DNA from: Luscinia megarhynchos
Taxonomy: Eukaryota; Chordata; Aves; Passeriformes; Turdidae
Reading direction: 5' to 3'
DNA: 64,000 nucleotides
Assembly (NCBI GenBank): GCA_034336665.1
Contig: CM067570.1
Location: forward strand, 10,438,002 to 10,502,001
The notes beneath the pieces are model-generated. The model made no database searches and was not told where the DNA came from. It saw only the letters and a program-made list of their open reading frames with translations. Each line of letters opens with the position of its first letter. Position 1 is the first letter of the stretch. Shown here piece by piece: positions 24,401-39,400 of this stretch. Both the position numbers and the translations under genes were made by a program.

Positions 24401-27400
24401 TTCATATGTCGCCTGGGTAATAAATTAGCTTTTCAGACTTTCCTGACACTTTGAATGACACCATTTTAAGTTGTATCAGGTACATAAAAACCAAGTGGAA
24501 AAAACCTCAATTTTTAAAGTCCTTCTCAAGGTCACTTGGTGGACATTCGTTGTATTTCCATTGTTACTCATTTTCCAGTTTTTAGAGAGACTTAGATGTG
24601 TTTCAGATAAAGAGTTAGAGAGTTACAGAGTGTGTCTTTCAGCTGAATCCCTCCACAAACACAGTTGTGTGCTATCACTGATTACAGTTACAGAGGTGTG
24701 ACTTACTCTCACACAAGCTGACCTGGAATAAGCTACCTAACAACTGGTAACAGCCTGATATGGCAGCAGAATCACCAGAGAGGAACCACAGCCAAAACCT
24801 GCATGGCTCCAACCACCCATTGAGATGTGTCTCCACAAGCTGTACTTTTATCATCAGCCTGCACCTCAGATGCATCCCTATTTCCACCAGCTTCACTGCA
24901 GTTGTGTCAATCCTATCCCTGGTCAGAAAACAAGGATGCAAGGATGTTATTCTACTGCATCTCTAGCTGGGAGAGCATCCAGGAGCCAAAAGCAGGAGAC
25001 AAGTTGTCTGGGCTTCACCTGCACTGCTGACTAGCTGAGCCTGCAGACAAAAGTCTTCAAGAGTCGCAGCAGGATCTAGAAGAATTAACACCACTTCCCT
25101 GTTCCTCATTGCTTATTCACCTACTAGTACGTACAGGCAGCATCAGCCTGACTGTTTAACTCACTACATATTACACAGTGCTCAAAAGCGTGGAGCAAAG
25201 CAGTGAAACGAGGACAATGAATTCATATACAATACAGATACAGCAGCCTGGAGCTTGAGTGGGCAGGGAGGCCAGGCAGTACCATGCCTAAAAGTAAAAT
25301 ACAGATAAATCTCCTCAACATGCTACAACAATACTGAGAGACCATATTTATTACCTGCTTTGAAGCAGTCAGAGCTGTGAAGAGAGAAGAGAAGAGAAGA
25401 GAAGAGAAGAGAAGAGAAGAGAAGAGAAGAGAAGAGAAGAGAAGAGAAGAGAAGAGAAGAGAAGAGAAGAGAAGAGAAGAGAAGAGAAGAGAAGAGAAGA
25501 GAAGAGAAGAGAAGAGAAGAGAAGAGAAGAGAAGAGAAGAGAAGAGAAGAGAAGAGAAGAGAAGAGAAGAGAAGAGAAGAGAAGAGAAGAGAAGAGAAGA
25601 GAAGAGAAGAGAAGAGAAGAGAAGAGAAGAGAAGAGAAGAGAAGAGAAGAGAAGAGAAGAGAAGAGAAGAGAAGAGAAGAGAAGAGAAGAGAAGAGAAGA
25701 GAAGAGAAGAGAAGAGAAGAGAAGAGAAGAGAAGAGAAGAACCAAAAAACTCACAAAACCTCCTCTCCCACCAAATAAGAGGAGAAAATAAAGATTACAT
25801 TCCTCATGCCAACTGCACGTAATAGTTAAATGATTAAAATATTCACAAAACTCTGGCAGGTTTTCTTCCTCTTGACTAATGCAGAAAATACATTAGGCTT
25901 ACAGTACCTAAAGAAAATGCATATTTTATATATATATATGCATACTTTTACATACATGCATGCATAATGCATACTTAAAGAGAGAATTGTACCAGGAATT
26001 TAATTTGAAATGGAATTATTGTGATCATTTTCATATCAAACTAAATTCTGAATATTTCAGCACATCTCTCAAGAAAAGCTGGTTAGTGCACTCAAAGGTG
26101 CTGGTTTTGTTGGTCTCACTGGCTTTCCTTCAGCCCCACATGGGTGGAATTCTAGGCAATGGCTCTAAAATGCTGGAAAGAGAAAAGTACAACTGTAAAA
26201 ATTCAGCTACTAACACTGAGATCTGCTGCTTTGTATAAAGAGGGAACAACAAATGTTCTGTTTATTTTTCAGAGCCATTGCTATTCCTTCTCCAGGGAAA
26301 GGCTTAAGGTATATTTGAAAAATATTTATTTTGGGAAAGAAATATTAGGGCAGCTATGAAAAATCCAACAGCAAATAAAGGATTTTGTGTATTAGAAACC
26401 ATAATTAACATACATGTTTCTGTGGGTTTGAATACTGGAATTCAGTGCAATTTTGTTAGCAAGGGATTTAGGCAGTCTTAAAGCTCTATTTAGTTCCTCA
26501 CCAAAGCCACCTGCAGGAGTCACTAACCAGGAACACAAATACTATCTTAAAACCCTCAAACTTACTTTTGAAGCCAGTCAATGATCTTCTTCTTCGTTCT
26601 GAGGTGTGGCAGAGTGTATTTCTCCTCTCCATCCTTAAAGTACTTCAAAGTAGGAAACCCTGAGATGTGGTATCTTTCTGCCAGTGCCTTGTTGACGGTG
26701 GCATCGACTGCTGCAAGGACACCCGGACTCTGAAACAGAGATCACCTCCTGTAAATCCCAGCTACCTACACACACCCCTTCAGCAGGACACAGCAGGCTT
26801 GGGGGCAATCACTCAGGGTCTAAGTGCCTTTGCTGCCTCTAGGACAAGACATAGTCTTAAGCTGTGCCAGGTGAGGCTTAGGTTGACATGAGTAAGAATT
26901 TTTTTCACATAAAAGGTGATTAGACATTGGAATGGGCTGCCCAGGGAGAGGGTGGAGTCACTATCCTTGGAGGTGTTTAAGGAAAGACTGGATGTGGCAC
27001 TTAGTGCCATGGGCTGGTTGACATGGTGGTGCTTGGTCACGGGTTGGGCTTGATTTCAGTCATCTTTTCTAACCTGATTAATTCTGTGATTTTGTGCACA
27101 GACATACAGAAAGACACAGAGGACCGATGCAAAAGCAAAAAGGGACATATTATGGACTAAATGTTACCAGAGTCTTACCTGTTCCTCTCCCATTTCTGAT
27201 CGATTCTCTTTATATAACTCACTTTATAATGCTTAAGAGCCATTCCCAGAAATTGCATTTCCTCCCACAAATCCCTTTTTCTCCCAGAAGAAACAAGCAC
27301 CACTAAAGATAAGTTTACTTTAAGGCAAATTCATCTTTCCCTAACTTGTGGGCATCTTTTTGTGGACCACCTTTAGACACACAGAAGAACAGCCATTTGT

Positions 27401-30400
27401 AGAGTGTGATTCATTGGATCTTTGTTTTTCTCATCTCCTCCCTCTCCAACAGCAATAAAGGAACTCTAGATGTCTCCACAGAAGATGCTTAAAGTATGGG
27501 GGAGACCAATTCTACTTCTCCTCCTGAATGGCATACACAGCATAAGACTGAATCAATAACACTAATACTTGTATTATTGGATCTCTCTTCTCCAGCCATG
27601 CTGATGGAGCACTTATGATGAAGCTAATGGAGTGGTGCAACCATTAAAAACAGGGTATTTGAAACAGGGATCAACCCCTTTTGTTTTTTTCCAAATCTAA
27701 TTCATAAATAAAAGCCTATGTTTCTTCACATTCAATGCCTTTAAGTAAGGGAAAGAAAAATCCATTTTTGGATTTAAACATATTATGTATAAGGCCTACA
27801 GCAGAATACATAAACATTTTTTGATTTTGTTTTCGTTCAAGACAGAATGTTCTTTCTCAGACTTTGGCAGGGCTCATGCATTAGCGATGAGACTGTACTT
27901 TGGAAGCGCATTTTGAAGGGTCCTGTGGGAGGATGAGAACAGCTGAATTTGTTGTAGGGAGAAAAGTCACTTTTATTACTCTAGTTATTTATTACTGATT
28001 ATTTGAAGGATATAATAAAGGAAATTAGCTTACATCACTGGATACATGGAGGAACTCTGCAGCCTTCTCATATTCTGGCTTCATTTTCTTACAGTGCCCA
28101 CACCCTGCCAAAATAAGAAAAAATACAATTAGGTTATGGTTATTCATTGACCCATCCAGCAATTATCAAAATCCAAAAACATGTGGTAAAAATTTACTAG
28201 AATTTTGTATGCATTTTACCTATTTGTAAAGCCTTATTATGATACAGAATTTTTTCCAAAAATGGTCACAATAGTTCAAACAAAGAATTTAATCTATTAT
28301 AATAATATTATACTCCCACTTTCATACCCACACCGAGTTCCTTACAAAAAGTACTATAAAAACCTGCCTAGCCCGTTGCTTCGAGCATGCTCTTGGGCAA
28401 GGTACAACCTCACCCATTTCAGTTTCCAAATCTTTATCTGCTTTAAAAAGAATCAACACAGCTCCTCACGTGACTTTGTGACTTTCAGTGGAGGCTTACA
28501 CTAGCACAGCTTAATAGAGTAATATAATTTGGATTCAACTGCACTGATAATAAGCCCTGCTTTACAGTGGCACAGCATGGCCCTCTAGCAAGGATTTGCA
28601 CTGATTTAATCACATCAGTGTAATTACACCACCACATATGTTCCCAACATAAGCAGGATCTGTAAAACCAAGATAATGGTGCTTTCTCGCTTGTGAGAAG
28701 TTCTCCAGAGATCTGCCATTACTTCACTGCTAAGTGCTGACATTACAATAAAGTAAAATGAATGCATAAGTGAGAAAAGCAGACTTAGAATAAATTATTT
28801 GGGTGTAAATTAAACTGCTTTCAGCTGGTGCAGTTGCTTGCAGGCAGGCTGAACTTTCAGGCCCAGGCGAGGGTCCTGCCGCGATTCAAGTTACACTGGC
28901 ACCTCCAGTGAGGTGCTGGGCATCAGGGCCAGCCCCTTCCCTGTCCCCAAGGCACTGGCACAACGGCAGCCCCTTGGGGACAGTGCACAGGGATGGGTGC
29001 TGGGGCCAGGTCTGACTGGAGGTGCAGGCAGTGGGGATGCTGCACTGGCACGGCCCCGGCGCGCCGCCCTCGCCTGCCGCGTGCGCTGCAATCCCCGTGC
29101 ACTGCCCTGCTGCACCTCTCCCTCCTGTCTGCAGCAGCTGCCAGCGCGCTTCCCTGAGCTGTTATTGTTGGAATGGGCACTTGAAAGCCCAGACTTCGCT
29201 GAGCTTTTGAGAGTTGCATCAGAAGATACAGCTAGAAATGTGTTTCAATGCATGCCAGCAAAAGCCGACTCTGAGATGTTCGGGTAACAGGGCTGGGGCT
29301 ATTTTTACACCATTGTCCAAAAGAAAATAAACCAAAGACTCTGAATCTCAGTGCTGCTTTGTTTCCCTCTAATGGGATGACTGCTGAAGCCAGCAGACAC
29401 AAACCTGGGTCTGAACTCAAGCAGACAAGCATGTTTTATACAGCACAAGTGAAAGAGTGCTTGCAGCCAAGAAGCAATAAGACATCCAGGTGTAACTTCA
29501 CCGGAGCAAACAGAGCTTCAGCCACCACAGCACACCATGGAACACTTGCAGGGTATGTTTATAGAACAGGGTGAACACATTTGAACAGCAACTGCAAATC
29601 CCACCTAAGAATTACAGCAAATACTAAAGCAGCTGATCTCAGACCAACTCCTGTTCAAACACCAGCTACAGTCCACACCACTTAGTCATCTGTACGGAGA
29701 CCACAGCACTAAAGAACCCCATGCCATTCTTTTAAGCAAAAAACAATAATGTGGTAGGAGCAGCAGAACAAGGGGAGCTCAGCTGGTGGAGAAAGCTTTG
29801 CCTTAATTTTATACTGTCGTGTGAGAATGCTGAGAAGCTGATGTAACATCTTCACAGGTGGATTCAGGAAGAAGCTGGGACAGGCTGAGGAAGAGTTACT
29901 GTCTCAGCACTGCTTATCTTGGTTAAAAGCACAAAAGAGGCTGGCAAAATGATTTATTTGCCACCCACATAAAACTTGCAAGCATATGGTTTTGTGTAAG
30001 GGGCTGACAGATCCCTCTGACATCTGCCCAAGTTGATTTATTTCTCCTTTTAGGAGCAGGGAACTTTATTCATTTTGTGCCCTTCCTTACTTTAACCAAA
30101 AGGCATCTCAACTCCCAGTTCAGATACCTGAGAACTTACCTGAATTAGGTAGCTTAAATTTGTACAAACAATGATTTTCTGCAGGGCTAACTTCACCTTA
30201 GTGGGCTTTTCACAGTGTGTCCCTTAGCCACAGCAAGGTTCATACTGTGCTCAAGCTACAGTATCCACATAATCTACACTATATTCCAATTATATTACAA
30301 TCATTAATTAGATCTGATCAACCAAAGGCATTAAAGAACCAGAGTTTTCACAAAGCTATGCAGAGGGGAAAAAAACCCAAACCAATAATGCAGGGACATT

Positions 30401-33400
30401 TTGCCCAGGAAATGAAAAAATATCTAAAGCATCTGAAATCCATGTAAGTAATGTTTTGCATCAAGATATCCAGACCATGAAATGTCACTGTTTCAAGTTC
30501 TTTCATGAACATCACACAGACACAGCACTACTGACTGCCACAAAGCTAACTCACTCAGGCTTAAAATAAAGGGAAGCAACATCAGATCTTTAAAAGGCAC
30601 TTAAATGGAAACTGAAGTCTTCAAATCTTTATCACGAATGCTTGTTCTACCCCTGACAGAGGACAGCATGATGTATCAGCCTGGAAAAAAGTCACAAGAT
30701 TAAACTGAACCCAAGAGAGGGACAACAAATTTTAAAAGCTTCTACCACAATAACTGATGCTTTTCTGGCTGTCTTCATGATAATTTTGCTATTGCAAGCT
30801 ACAGCCTACTTTCACCTACCATAGGAGAAAAGGGGAGACACAAATTACAAGTCAGACCTACAAACTGCATATCAATTAATATCTCCTTTTATTATTTATC
30901 CTATCTTTGAATAATCTTGTGAAGACTGCCATTAAATTTTTGAGGCCAATGGAAAGTTATTTAAATGAATTCCAAGGTCACTGCCTCTCCTTTGATTGCT
31001 ACATTAGATTGTTCAGCAGCAGCTTCATCCCTCTGTGCTAAGCTCCTCTAGTTTTAGATGCTTTCTGTTCATAAAATGAGTGAGGAAAATAACAACAACC
31101 CTACAGGCCCTGAGCCCAGATGTTCCTGTGTGCTGCTGGGACAATGGAAGGAGCCCACAGGTCTGCAGTGGGCATCTGTGACAGATGTGCTTCTAGAAGA
31201 TGCACTGTCCTGTTAGGTGTTTACTGGCATTAAAACTAAAAGACTAAGAAGGGAAGCGACTCGTTCGATCCCAGGAGAGAAGAAAGGCTGCAGTCAACAC
31301 AAGGATGTCCTGTCCTGTGCCTACCCCAAGATCCTCTGAGCGTCTGTGGGTCATGGCTGGTGGCAACACCCAAGGGTCTTGTAGGTGTTCATCCAAGAGG
31401 ACTCCCACAGCCTCAAGTCTTTTCTTGCAGAAGACAAGCAGCTGCTCTGGAGGTGCAAGAGAGTTACTCTCCATCCAGCACAGAGACCAGTCCAGGTTCA
31501 GTGCCTGGTTCTGCTCACCAGCTCAGGACAACTCCTCTGACCTCTCACACCTCATCTTTGCTCCTCTTGAGCAAAAAGAGCCCCCAGGCTGCTAGGGCCA
31601 AGGCTTGGATAGAAAGAGCACACAGATAAGCAAAAAGGAAGTGTTACAAGACAGGGAAAAGAAGTCAAAACTTACAACAATCAGTGCTAGGACATCTGGT
31701 ACGCACCCTTGCTAACCATTTCTAAAACAGACGTCTAAATGAAGCAAGAACTCTGCTTTCCCAGTTTATTTATAATCAATCTTCCCATTTGCACTGTGCA
31801 GATTGGCAGAGAAGCAGCTCCTTCCTTTGGTGCAGTCACTGTCACACAGCTTAGCTCAGCTGCACCCCAGACAATGGCGATCAAAGGTCTCCACTTCACC
31901 TCAGTGCAGACAAGTCACCTCCCTCCAGGATCCCACTGCAGGGCAGAGGGCAACACTTGCTCAGCACTCTGTCCTCTGAAGAGTGTGACCATATGCAAAT
32001 GTAGAGGCAAAGGCCAAGTGTGGACAGAGCAAAGCTGAAGTGAAAGGGTGAGCAGCACAAGGACAAAGGAAAGCCTAACAAACGCACCAAGCAACTCTTT
32101 TTCCAAAGAAATATCTGTATATGTTTATAGCACCCTGTTTGGCACCTTGGCAAAGACTTGCAACACAGTTGCTTCAAACCTTTTCAGAAATGAACTAATA
32201 CAAGTACTTCTACTGCTAAAACCAAGTTTTACAGGCAGAAAACCAGCCAAGCAGCTCCAGCTAAGCTCCTGTATATGCTGTCTCAGTGATGTCCCAAGAA
32301 TACAAATCTCTGTTTCTCTCTGTCATTCACTGTTTGCTTCTTTCAGGTTATTATGACTATATAAATAAAAGCCATGCTTTTGGCCATGTCTTCTCATTTC
32401 AAGACAACATTGTCTGAGGATCTAAAGTATTGCGTGACAAGCAAGAGATAAAAGACAACATGGAGGCAGTTGTGAAGAAGCAATTTCTTACATCAAGAAC
32501 CCCAGAGGTAAACTAAATTGCAAATAAAGATTTTAAAGAATCATTTCATTTCTGTCATCAACAGGCTGCTTGAATACTGTTATCATGAACCAGCTATTTA
32601 TCGTATCATGCCAGCTCTATATCCATCTATAGCTGCATACCAAAAATATCTCCATTAGCCTGATGAGAAAATGAATTTGAAGCATAAAACATGTCCTGCT
32701 TTCAGCAAGTGGGCCACTGGCAGTTCAGAATACTCTCGCTGATTTACAGACAACTTCAAGAAAATTTAAAAAAAGGTAAGTAAAAAAATTCAGATGCACC
32801 TTCACTCTCCAAACATTTAACACCTGGGGATAACACCATTGGTTTTTACATTCTTAATCCCAGAGGAGCAGTGCTCTCTGAAAACAGCAGAATAGCCAAT
32901 ACTTACAAGTTAACATTGTTAACTTTGAACTTGCATCCCTACATATCAAAGCAGAAGTATCTACATGGAGCAGAGGGAGACACAGTGCTTGCAGCCACAG
33001 CAAGGACACACAAATCCCAGCCCTCTTATCACCCATGCAAGAACACAAAACTATTCTCTTCTGCCAGGGAAGTCTGTAACAAGCAAAGACTTCATTGCAT
33101 CATGTTAAAGAGGATCTCTCAGGTCTGACATGAGGCAGTTTACAGTTCCTTCACCAGTGTAGGAGAGCATAAACTACAACAGCTGCAGACTCCCTTGCAT
33201 AATTTAGCCATCTGCATTGCAGACATCTCATGGAAAATCATCCACAAATTTGGCAGGGAGAGAGGATGACAAAAGCAGCTGTTTCTTCCAATAATCACAG
33301 GTATGATTTTGCAATCGTATTGGTTGCACGTTCACCTAATAGTCACAATGGTCAGAGCAGTCAGGTCATGGCACCATCTCCACACATAAAAAAACCTCCC

Positions 33401-36400
33401 AAACAAACAAAAAGCAAACCAAAACAAAACAATGGAATCGCCTTAGGAAGGATCAGGAGCTCAAAGAATTTTGCACAACCTTTTCCCTCGGGGTACTGAC
33501 TCCCACCAAACCATTCATCTTCTCACCAGCAGTACTGCATTCCCAGGTAAAATTCCAGATACTTAAAGACAACGACATTTCAAGACAATGCTTTCTTATA
33601 AGAGGCACATCTTCAACATCTTTAATATGATACTGAATTCAAAATTCCAACAGCTAGAAATGTGTGTGCACACATCCACAAATCCAGACACCCCACTCCC
33701 AATACATTGTTTTTAAAGGAAGGTTTGATTCCACCAGGCATTACACTGCTTAAGAGATCAGTGACAAGCAAACAGCTTTATGGCTTTACAAAAGACAAAG
33801 CCTACGAAAGGTCAGTCTGGAAAAGACTCTGAGCAACTAGAAATACAGAATTAGAAGGAAAATACTTAAGCAGTTTGGATTATTGCAGTCATGCCACGCT
33901 GCTGCAGTTGCAGCTGAACGCCGCGGCTGCGTGCGCTGCACAGTTCATCCCAGAGCACTGCAGCGACCCTGGCCCTGCCATTATCACCATGTCACTGGCA
34001 CCACCAGCAACTCACAGTGCAGGCAATCTGTGCATGCAATGAGCTGTGCAAATCCAGTCCCAGCATGGGCACGCAGAAGAAAGTCTCTGCCTGCTTCCAG
34101 GAGCCCTTCAGCATGAAGTTGTGTGCTGGGGCACAAAATCATTACAAATTGGTCACCCCTTCTCCTGTCCATACGACTTGCTGAGGTGGTAGTGACCCAA
34201 ACCCAGACACCATTTTGTCTTTTCTATGGTCCTAGCATCACTAAAACCATTCAAGAGAAGACAGTTGTAGTATGAGTTAAAACTATTAACTTATTTTCAA
34301 AAATTATAGTTGGATGCATTACATAAATTCGATCAAACTGGAAAGAGAGCTTAACTAAAAGCATCCTCCAGGAATGCTGTCTGCATCCATGCCTGTTCAC
34401 AGTTCTGGCAGAAGGGCCACCTTTAGCCAGAAACTGCCCCTGGCAGGGGGGTAAACATGGAGCAGGTCATGCAGGCTGCCTCCATGGGATTTAAAAGACA
34501 GCAGCTCTGGTGAACTGCACAACAGATGCTTCTGCCTTTAGTTCTGGTCACACTGGAGTCTATCTTCTTCTGGCTCAGGCTCAGGGGAAAGGATGAATAT
34601 TCTCCAAGGTTAACATCAGCCAAAGGCTGCTGCCTCCCAGGGATTCAGGCAGGAAGAGAGATCTCTGCTTTATCTTGCCCTCAGTGTGTGTCCTCTGCTT
34701 CTGAGCTCACAGGGGGCTGAGCTAGACTCCTGAAAGCAGCCTTTGAAAAAATATACCCCACTGCACAGCACAGACTCCAGCACACATCCAGGAACAACTT
34801 CAAAGTTAATCATCATCTCTATGTAAAATAAACTAAAACCAAAAATCATATGGTTCCTTATTTTCAATCCAAAGGTGGTTTCAGCTTCAGGCTATTGGAG
34901 ATTACAGTGCATGTACATACCAAAACTGCAGATCTATACCCTCTCACTCAAGACTCTGCTGCAGCTGATAGAAATCAGTGTTGGGAGATGATGGTACCTC
35001 CTACCATCCCTCTTGGGAGGGAAAAGAAGTGAAGAAAGGTGGATCATCTGGCATTGAGAGATATGAATTACACTTCCTACACCAGCTCTAAGGAACATGG
35101 CCCTGAGTAGGTGTTGAAAATTAATCTTCCCCTATTGAAATGTGAGACAACAGCATGGCTGCCTTAAGGTGAAATTGTTGAGAGTTTATGAAAAATACCA
35201 GCAGAAGGTTTCCTTCTCAATCAAGGCAGAATTATTTCACATCCAAAAAAGATTCCCCCCCTTCTCCACTGCCAGGTGAACAACAAAATTTTACCTTGAG
35301 GAGAGAAGTTGCACTGCCTTCCCTCACATTATCTTATCCCACTATGGAAGACTTTATGATTTGGATTTAGCAATGAAAATGCCAAAGAACACAGGTGAGA
35401 TGAAAGAGCTTTGAATGTTCAGCTCACAAAAACCTGCAAATTACTTCCTAGTATGCAGTTTGTATAAGACATCAGCAAAATGGATGGCATAGAAAGAGAT
35501 CTTCCTAAGAAAGACCCATCCCAATGAACTCAAGCTCATGGGGCAGGGGGGTTAAAAGGAATGGTGACATTGACTATTACTGTGAAGATACCTGGAAAAG
35601 CCAAGTATCAAGAGGAGATACTGTGCAGAATGCAGAGTTTTTGTCCAAAGTCACAGCCGAAGTGACTACCAGCTGAGATCTATTCACCTATTTAGGAGAA
35701 GTGAGCTGGCACAGCTGCCAACCCTAAGCAGTCAGAACCCCAGAAGACACAGCTCCACCATCAGCACAAGGCCTCAGTGTCCCAGCAATGGATTTATTTA
35801 TTAGTAACTCAGAAAAATAGCATCACTTGCCAACTCACCATCTGAAAGGGAACAAGGAGCAGACAGGCAGGCAAGCAATCTTTCACCCTAAGTGTCTCTG
35901 TTCACTATTTGCCCTTTATGTAAGTTCTCTACCTTTCACAGAATAAAAGTTGAAGCCATAAAGTATTTAGGAAGATAAATCTGACAATGAAAACTCCACT
36001 GGTAATGACTCAAGTAGCAGAGGTACTGTACTGCATTTTCAAAATGAGAGCCCTGCATGGTATATTGAGCCTATCCAAGCAAGGAAATTAATTTATTTTA
36101 GAAAAAATAAACCTGGAATCTAATTCTTAAAGCTAATTCCTACCGTTACCCCATCATTAGAGGCAAGCAAAGTAAACCTATAAAAATAACTTATGCTTCA
36201 CTCCTATCAGAACTCACCACAAGAGCATTAAGTGCTTATATGTACACGGGGGTCATGCTTGCCAGGAGGACAGTCACCCAATTCACACTCTCATATGTGG
36301 ATTTTTAATAGCTAATACTACCTAAGTCCTCTAAAAGAGCCCTCTGAACACCTACAAAACCTACAACAAATAGCCAGAGAATGAGGCCAGTCTCTCTTCA

Positions 36401-39400
36401 GCTGTCACCTCTCAGCTGCTCCTTGGTGCTCCAGAGCTACTCCTATGTAACACGCTGAGTCAGTTGGTAAGGACTCGTTAGGAGAGAGGGAAGGCAATAG
36501 TAATGTGAGAAATGAGGCAGCAAATCCCCAAAGAAACTAATGTTCCCTTCACACCACCTGCCACACATTCACATGAAGCTTTTTTTCTGATTAGTATAGC
36601 CTTTGCAAATGTCTTCTTTAATAGAGAAAGTAATTGCTCCCAATTGGAGGTGAGCATACAGCAACGCATTTCAAACAAACCTCCAAATTTCACAACCCCA
36701 AAATATCCACATTTTGTCTCCTTTCCTTCTTTCTTTACTTCTACCCTGCATTCTGCTCAACACCCACGACTGTTACCAATTAGTTATCCAATGCACATGT
36801 TGTGTCCCCAGAACAGCATCGTGCCACAGAGCAAGTCAAGATCCAGCCCAAAGGGAGAGGAGCCCAAACCACCCCAAGTTTGCCACTCCCTCTGTTGTGA
36901 CACTGAACCAGATCAAGCCAAGGCTCCTCCCTTTTAGTCCTGGCACAAGCTGTAATCAGGTTGGGAGTCATCAGCTCCAGCCACGATAATCTTGTCTGAG
37001 CTCTGTGCTCACCCAGGGGCAGATGAGGTTTCCTAAACTTGGGGCCCAAAACATTGATGTCTGCCACAGGCCAGGGAACACCAAAGGCAAAATCCTGCAT
37101 CCTTCACATCAATCAACACTTTGCAGTGCTCTTACGCCTTCCATATCTCAATTCCTGCAATACTGGAGCAGCTTGCAGTCTGGCCATGGCTTGCCAGATA
37201 AAACTCCCATGGCAAGGTGAAATGTTATCTTCACTTCACAGGTTGGAAACCGAGACAAATATTTAGTAACTTGGGTCGTGACTGTACAAATCAAAGCAAG
37301 GCAAAGAACTAAACTTTTACATCTCCAGGCCAAGGCTATTGCTTTTATCACTGGATCATCCTTTTTTATGACCATACCCTGCTCAAAGAGCACACACTGC
37401 TTCAAAGAGACAGTAATCCCCTACTGTGTGCTCCAATATCAGAAGACTGACAAAAAAGAGACAATGGTATGTCATTACTGTCTTCACCCCTTTCATTAGA
37501 TACCTTATCAAGTTTTACTGCACAAGATAATTACCAGGATTCTTATACTCTTCACATTTCTATTTATATTAAGTACCACTAAAAACCAATATTGATTTTT
37601 ATTTTTAGATCCTTGAGAAACATGAGTGGTATTGTCACTAAAAGAAAAATCCATGTCAGGTTCTTCCTTTTACTGGTGTGCTGCCTTTTCAAGAACGTCT
37701 GCTTTAATGCGTGATTAAATCTCCCTTGAAAATAATTTCTGTAATTAGTTTAATGAGACAGGTCACTGCACTGGCAGGTCACTACACTCGACTGTTTACA
37801 CTCCCTAAGATTTTTTGTTGACATTCAAATATATGTAGCATGAAGCAACATCTTGTAGACTTCCATGCTTTTAAATAATGAAGAACCAGTCTAGGTGTCC
37901 CAGACCTCCTCTCCCTGAAATCAACAGTCAGAACTTGCTCTTCTCAGTGGAAGCAGACTCTGAAGCCAGGAACGTACCATTTCTAAATGGTTTACGTGAA
38001 GAATGTATCTGCTCCAGAAGCCTGCCAGGAATGTTCAGCTGAGAAGTACAACCATACAATGCACAGAAAGTTGGCACGATTTATGCTTGTACAGGGAAAC
38101 ATTTTATCATACATTCCATTAAAAATACACTAAGGCAACATTAAAATTAGGAGCCTGTGGGACATAGAGAATCAGGAAACACAATGCTGAAATTGAAGCA
38201 GATCTTTTCTCTTCAACAATCTGTCCAGACTCTTAAACTGCAACATTCATCATCCGAGTGCCCTTACACAGCAATTCAGTTTTCGGTGATGTGGGCACTG
38301 CAACAGCCCACCCTGACATCTGCACTGCTCCAGCAAAATCCCACCAGAGACAGGCACTGCCTGTGACCCACATAACAGTCCAGAAAGTTTGACTTATTCA
38401 AAGCTTCCTCAAAGTACTCTGAAACAAGAACATTTTCACAGGGTCTGGTATCTGGTATGAACAGGACTGAGCCCACAGCAAGCACCCTGACACAAAAATG
38501 TCTCCCTGTGTATCTTCCTATGGGCTAGAACATGCACCTGCATCATGGGCACATGGCATCTGACCAGATTCCAGATGCACAACCTGCCTTACACACTACA
38601 ACCTTCCAGTAATCTAGATCTGCATAGGTGCACCAAAATCAGCTTCCCAGCTACCCACTGCCTGCCTTTATCCCTGAGGCTCTACACCTGAAGGCAGATG
38701 CCAAAGGCTCTCTATGTAGCCACTGAACACAATCAACATTTTATTTTGAAAATCACAAATGTCATATATGACAGGGACAAATGAAAATTAAAGGATGTTT
38801 CCATCCACATTCAGTGCTGCTGGATGTTTGGATAACCCACAAGCCTTTAACCTCTACTGGAATGACTGTGTTGGTTGACATATAAAAAAAAAAAAATCTT
38901 TGATTGAATCATGAATTAGCATGGAAAACCTTTATTTATTTATAAATAATTTAATTTCTTTATTTATCACAGGCTGCCAATGTTAGGTTGCTGCTCACCT
39001 GTGCTAGAAAGGCCATTTTTTTCAGGCTGCAGAGTAGATTATTCTTCAGCCTTTTCAACTTGTGGCCTTTCTGTTGATGCTGCCAACAGACATCCCAATT
39101 AGAGCTCACAGCAACACAGCTTGCTTTCAAAAGGAAACAGTGGGGATCTGAAAGGGAGACTTATTTATTTATAGATGCAAAACATAGTTTGAAAAAAATA
39201 GATTTGATTTCGTGCACACATTTTGGGTTCACTTTGCTTCATATTTAAAGCGAGCAATGGATTCCTACATCCCAATCTCACCACGTGCAGCTGTAAAAAA
39301 CAAAAACAAGGCCACTGAAACCAGTGATGGTGCACTGGCAGGGACAGAGCCAAGTTCACTACTTGGTTAGAAGCTGAAGCCTTCTTTCTTGTACTGGGCT

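Noticed and set aside
25377..25778. Long open frame with a KRREE-periodic product (and its SSLLF-periodic mirror at 25323-25754 minus)
   Set aside because: Both are translations of the GAAGA microsatellite, which has a period of 5 nt and no stop in any frame.
28913..29287. 124-codon plus-strand open frame over the CpG-rich patch
   Set aside because: GC-rich sequence has few stop codons; the translation shows no known motif.
36512..36937. 141-codon plus-strand open frame
   Set aside because: There is no recognisable domain, no splice context and low-complexity composition. It lies in a large intron of the opposite-strand gene, where frames of this length arise by chance.
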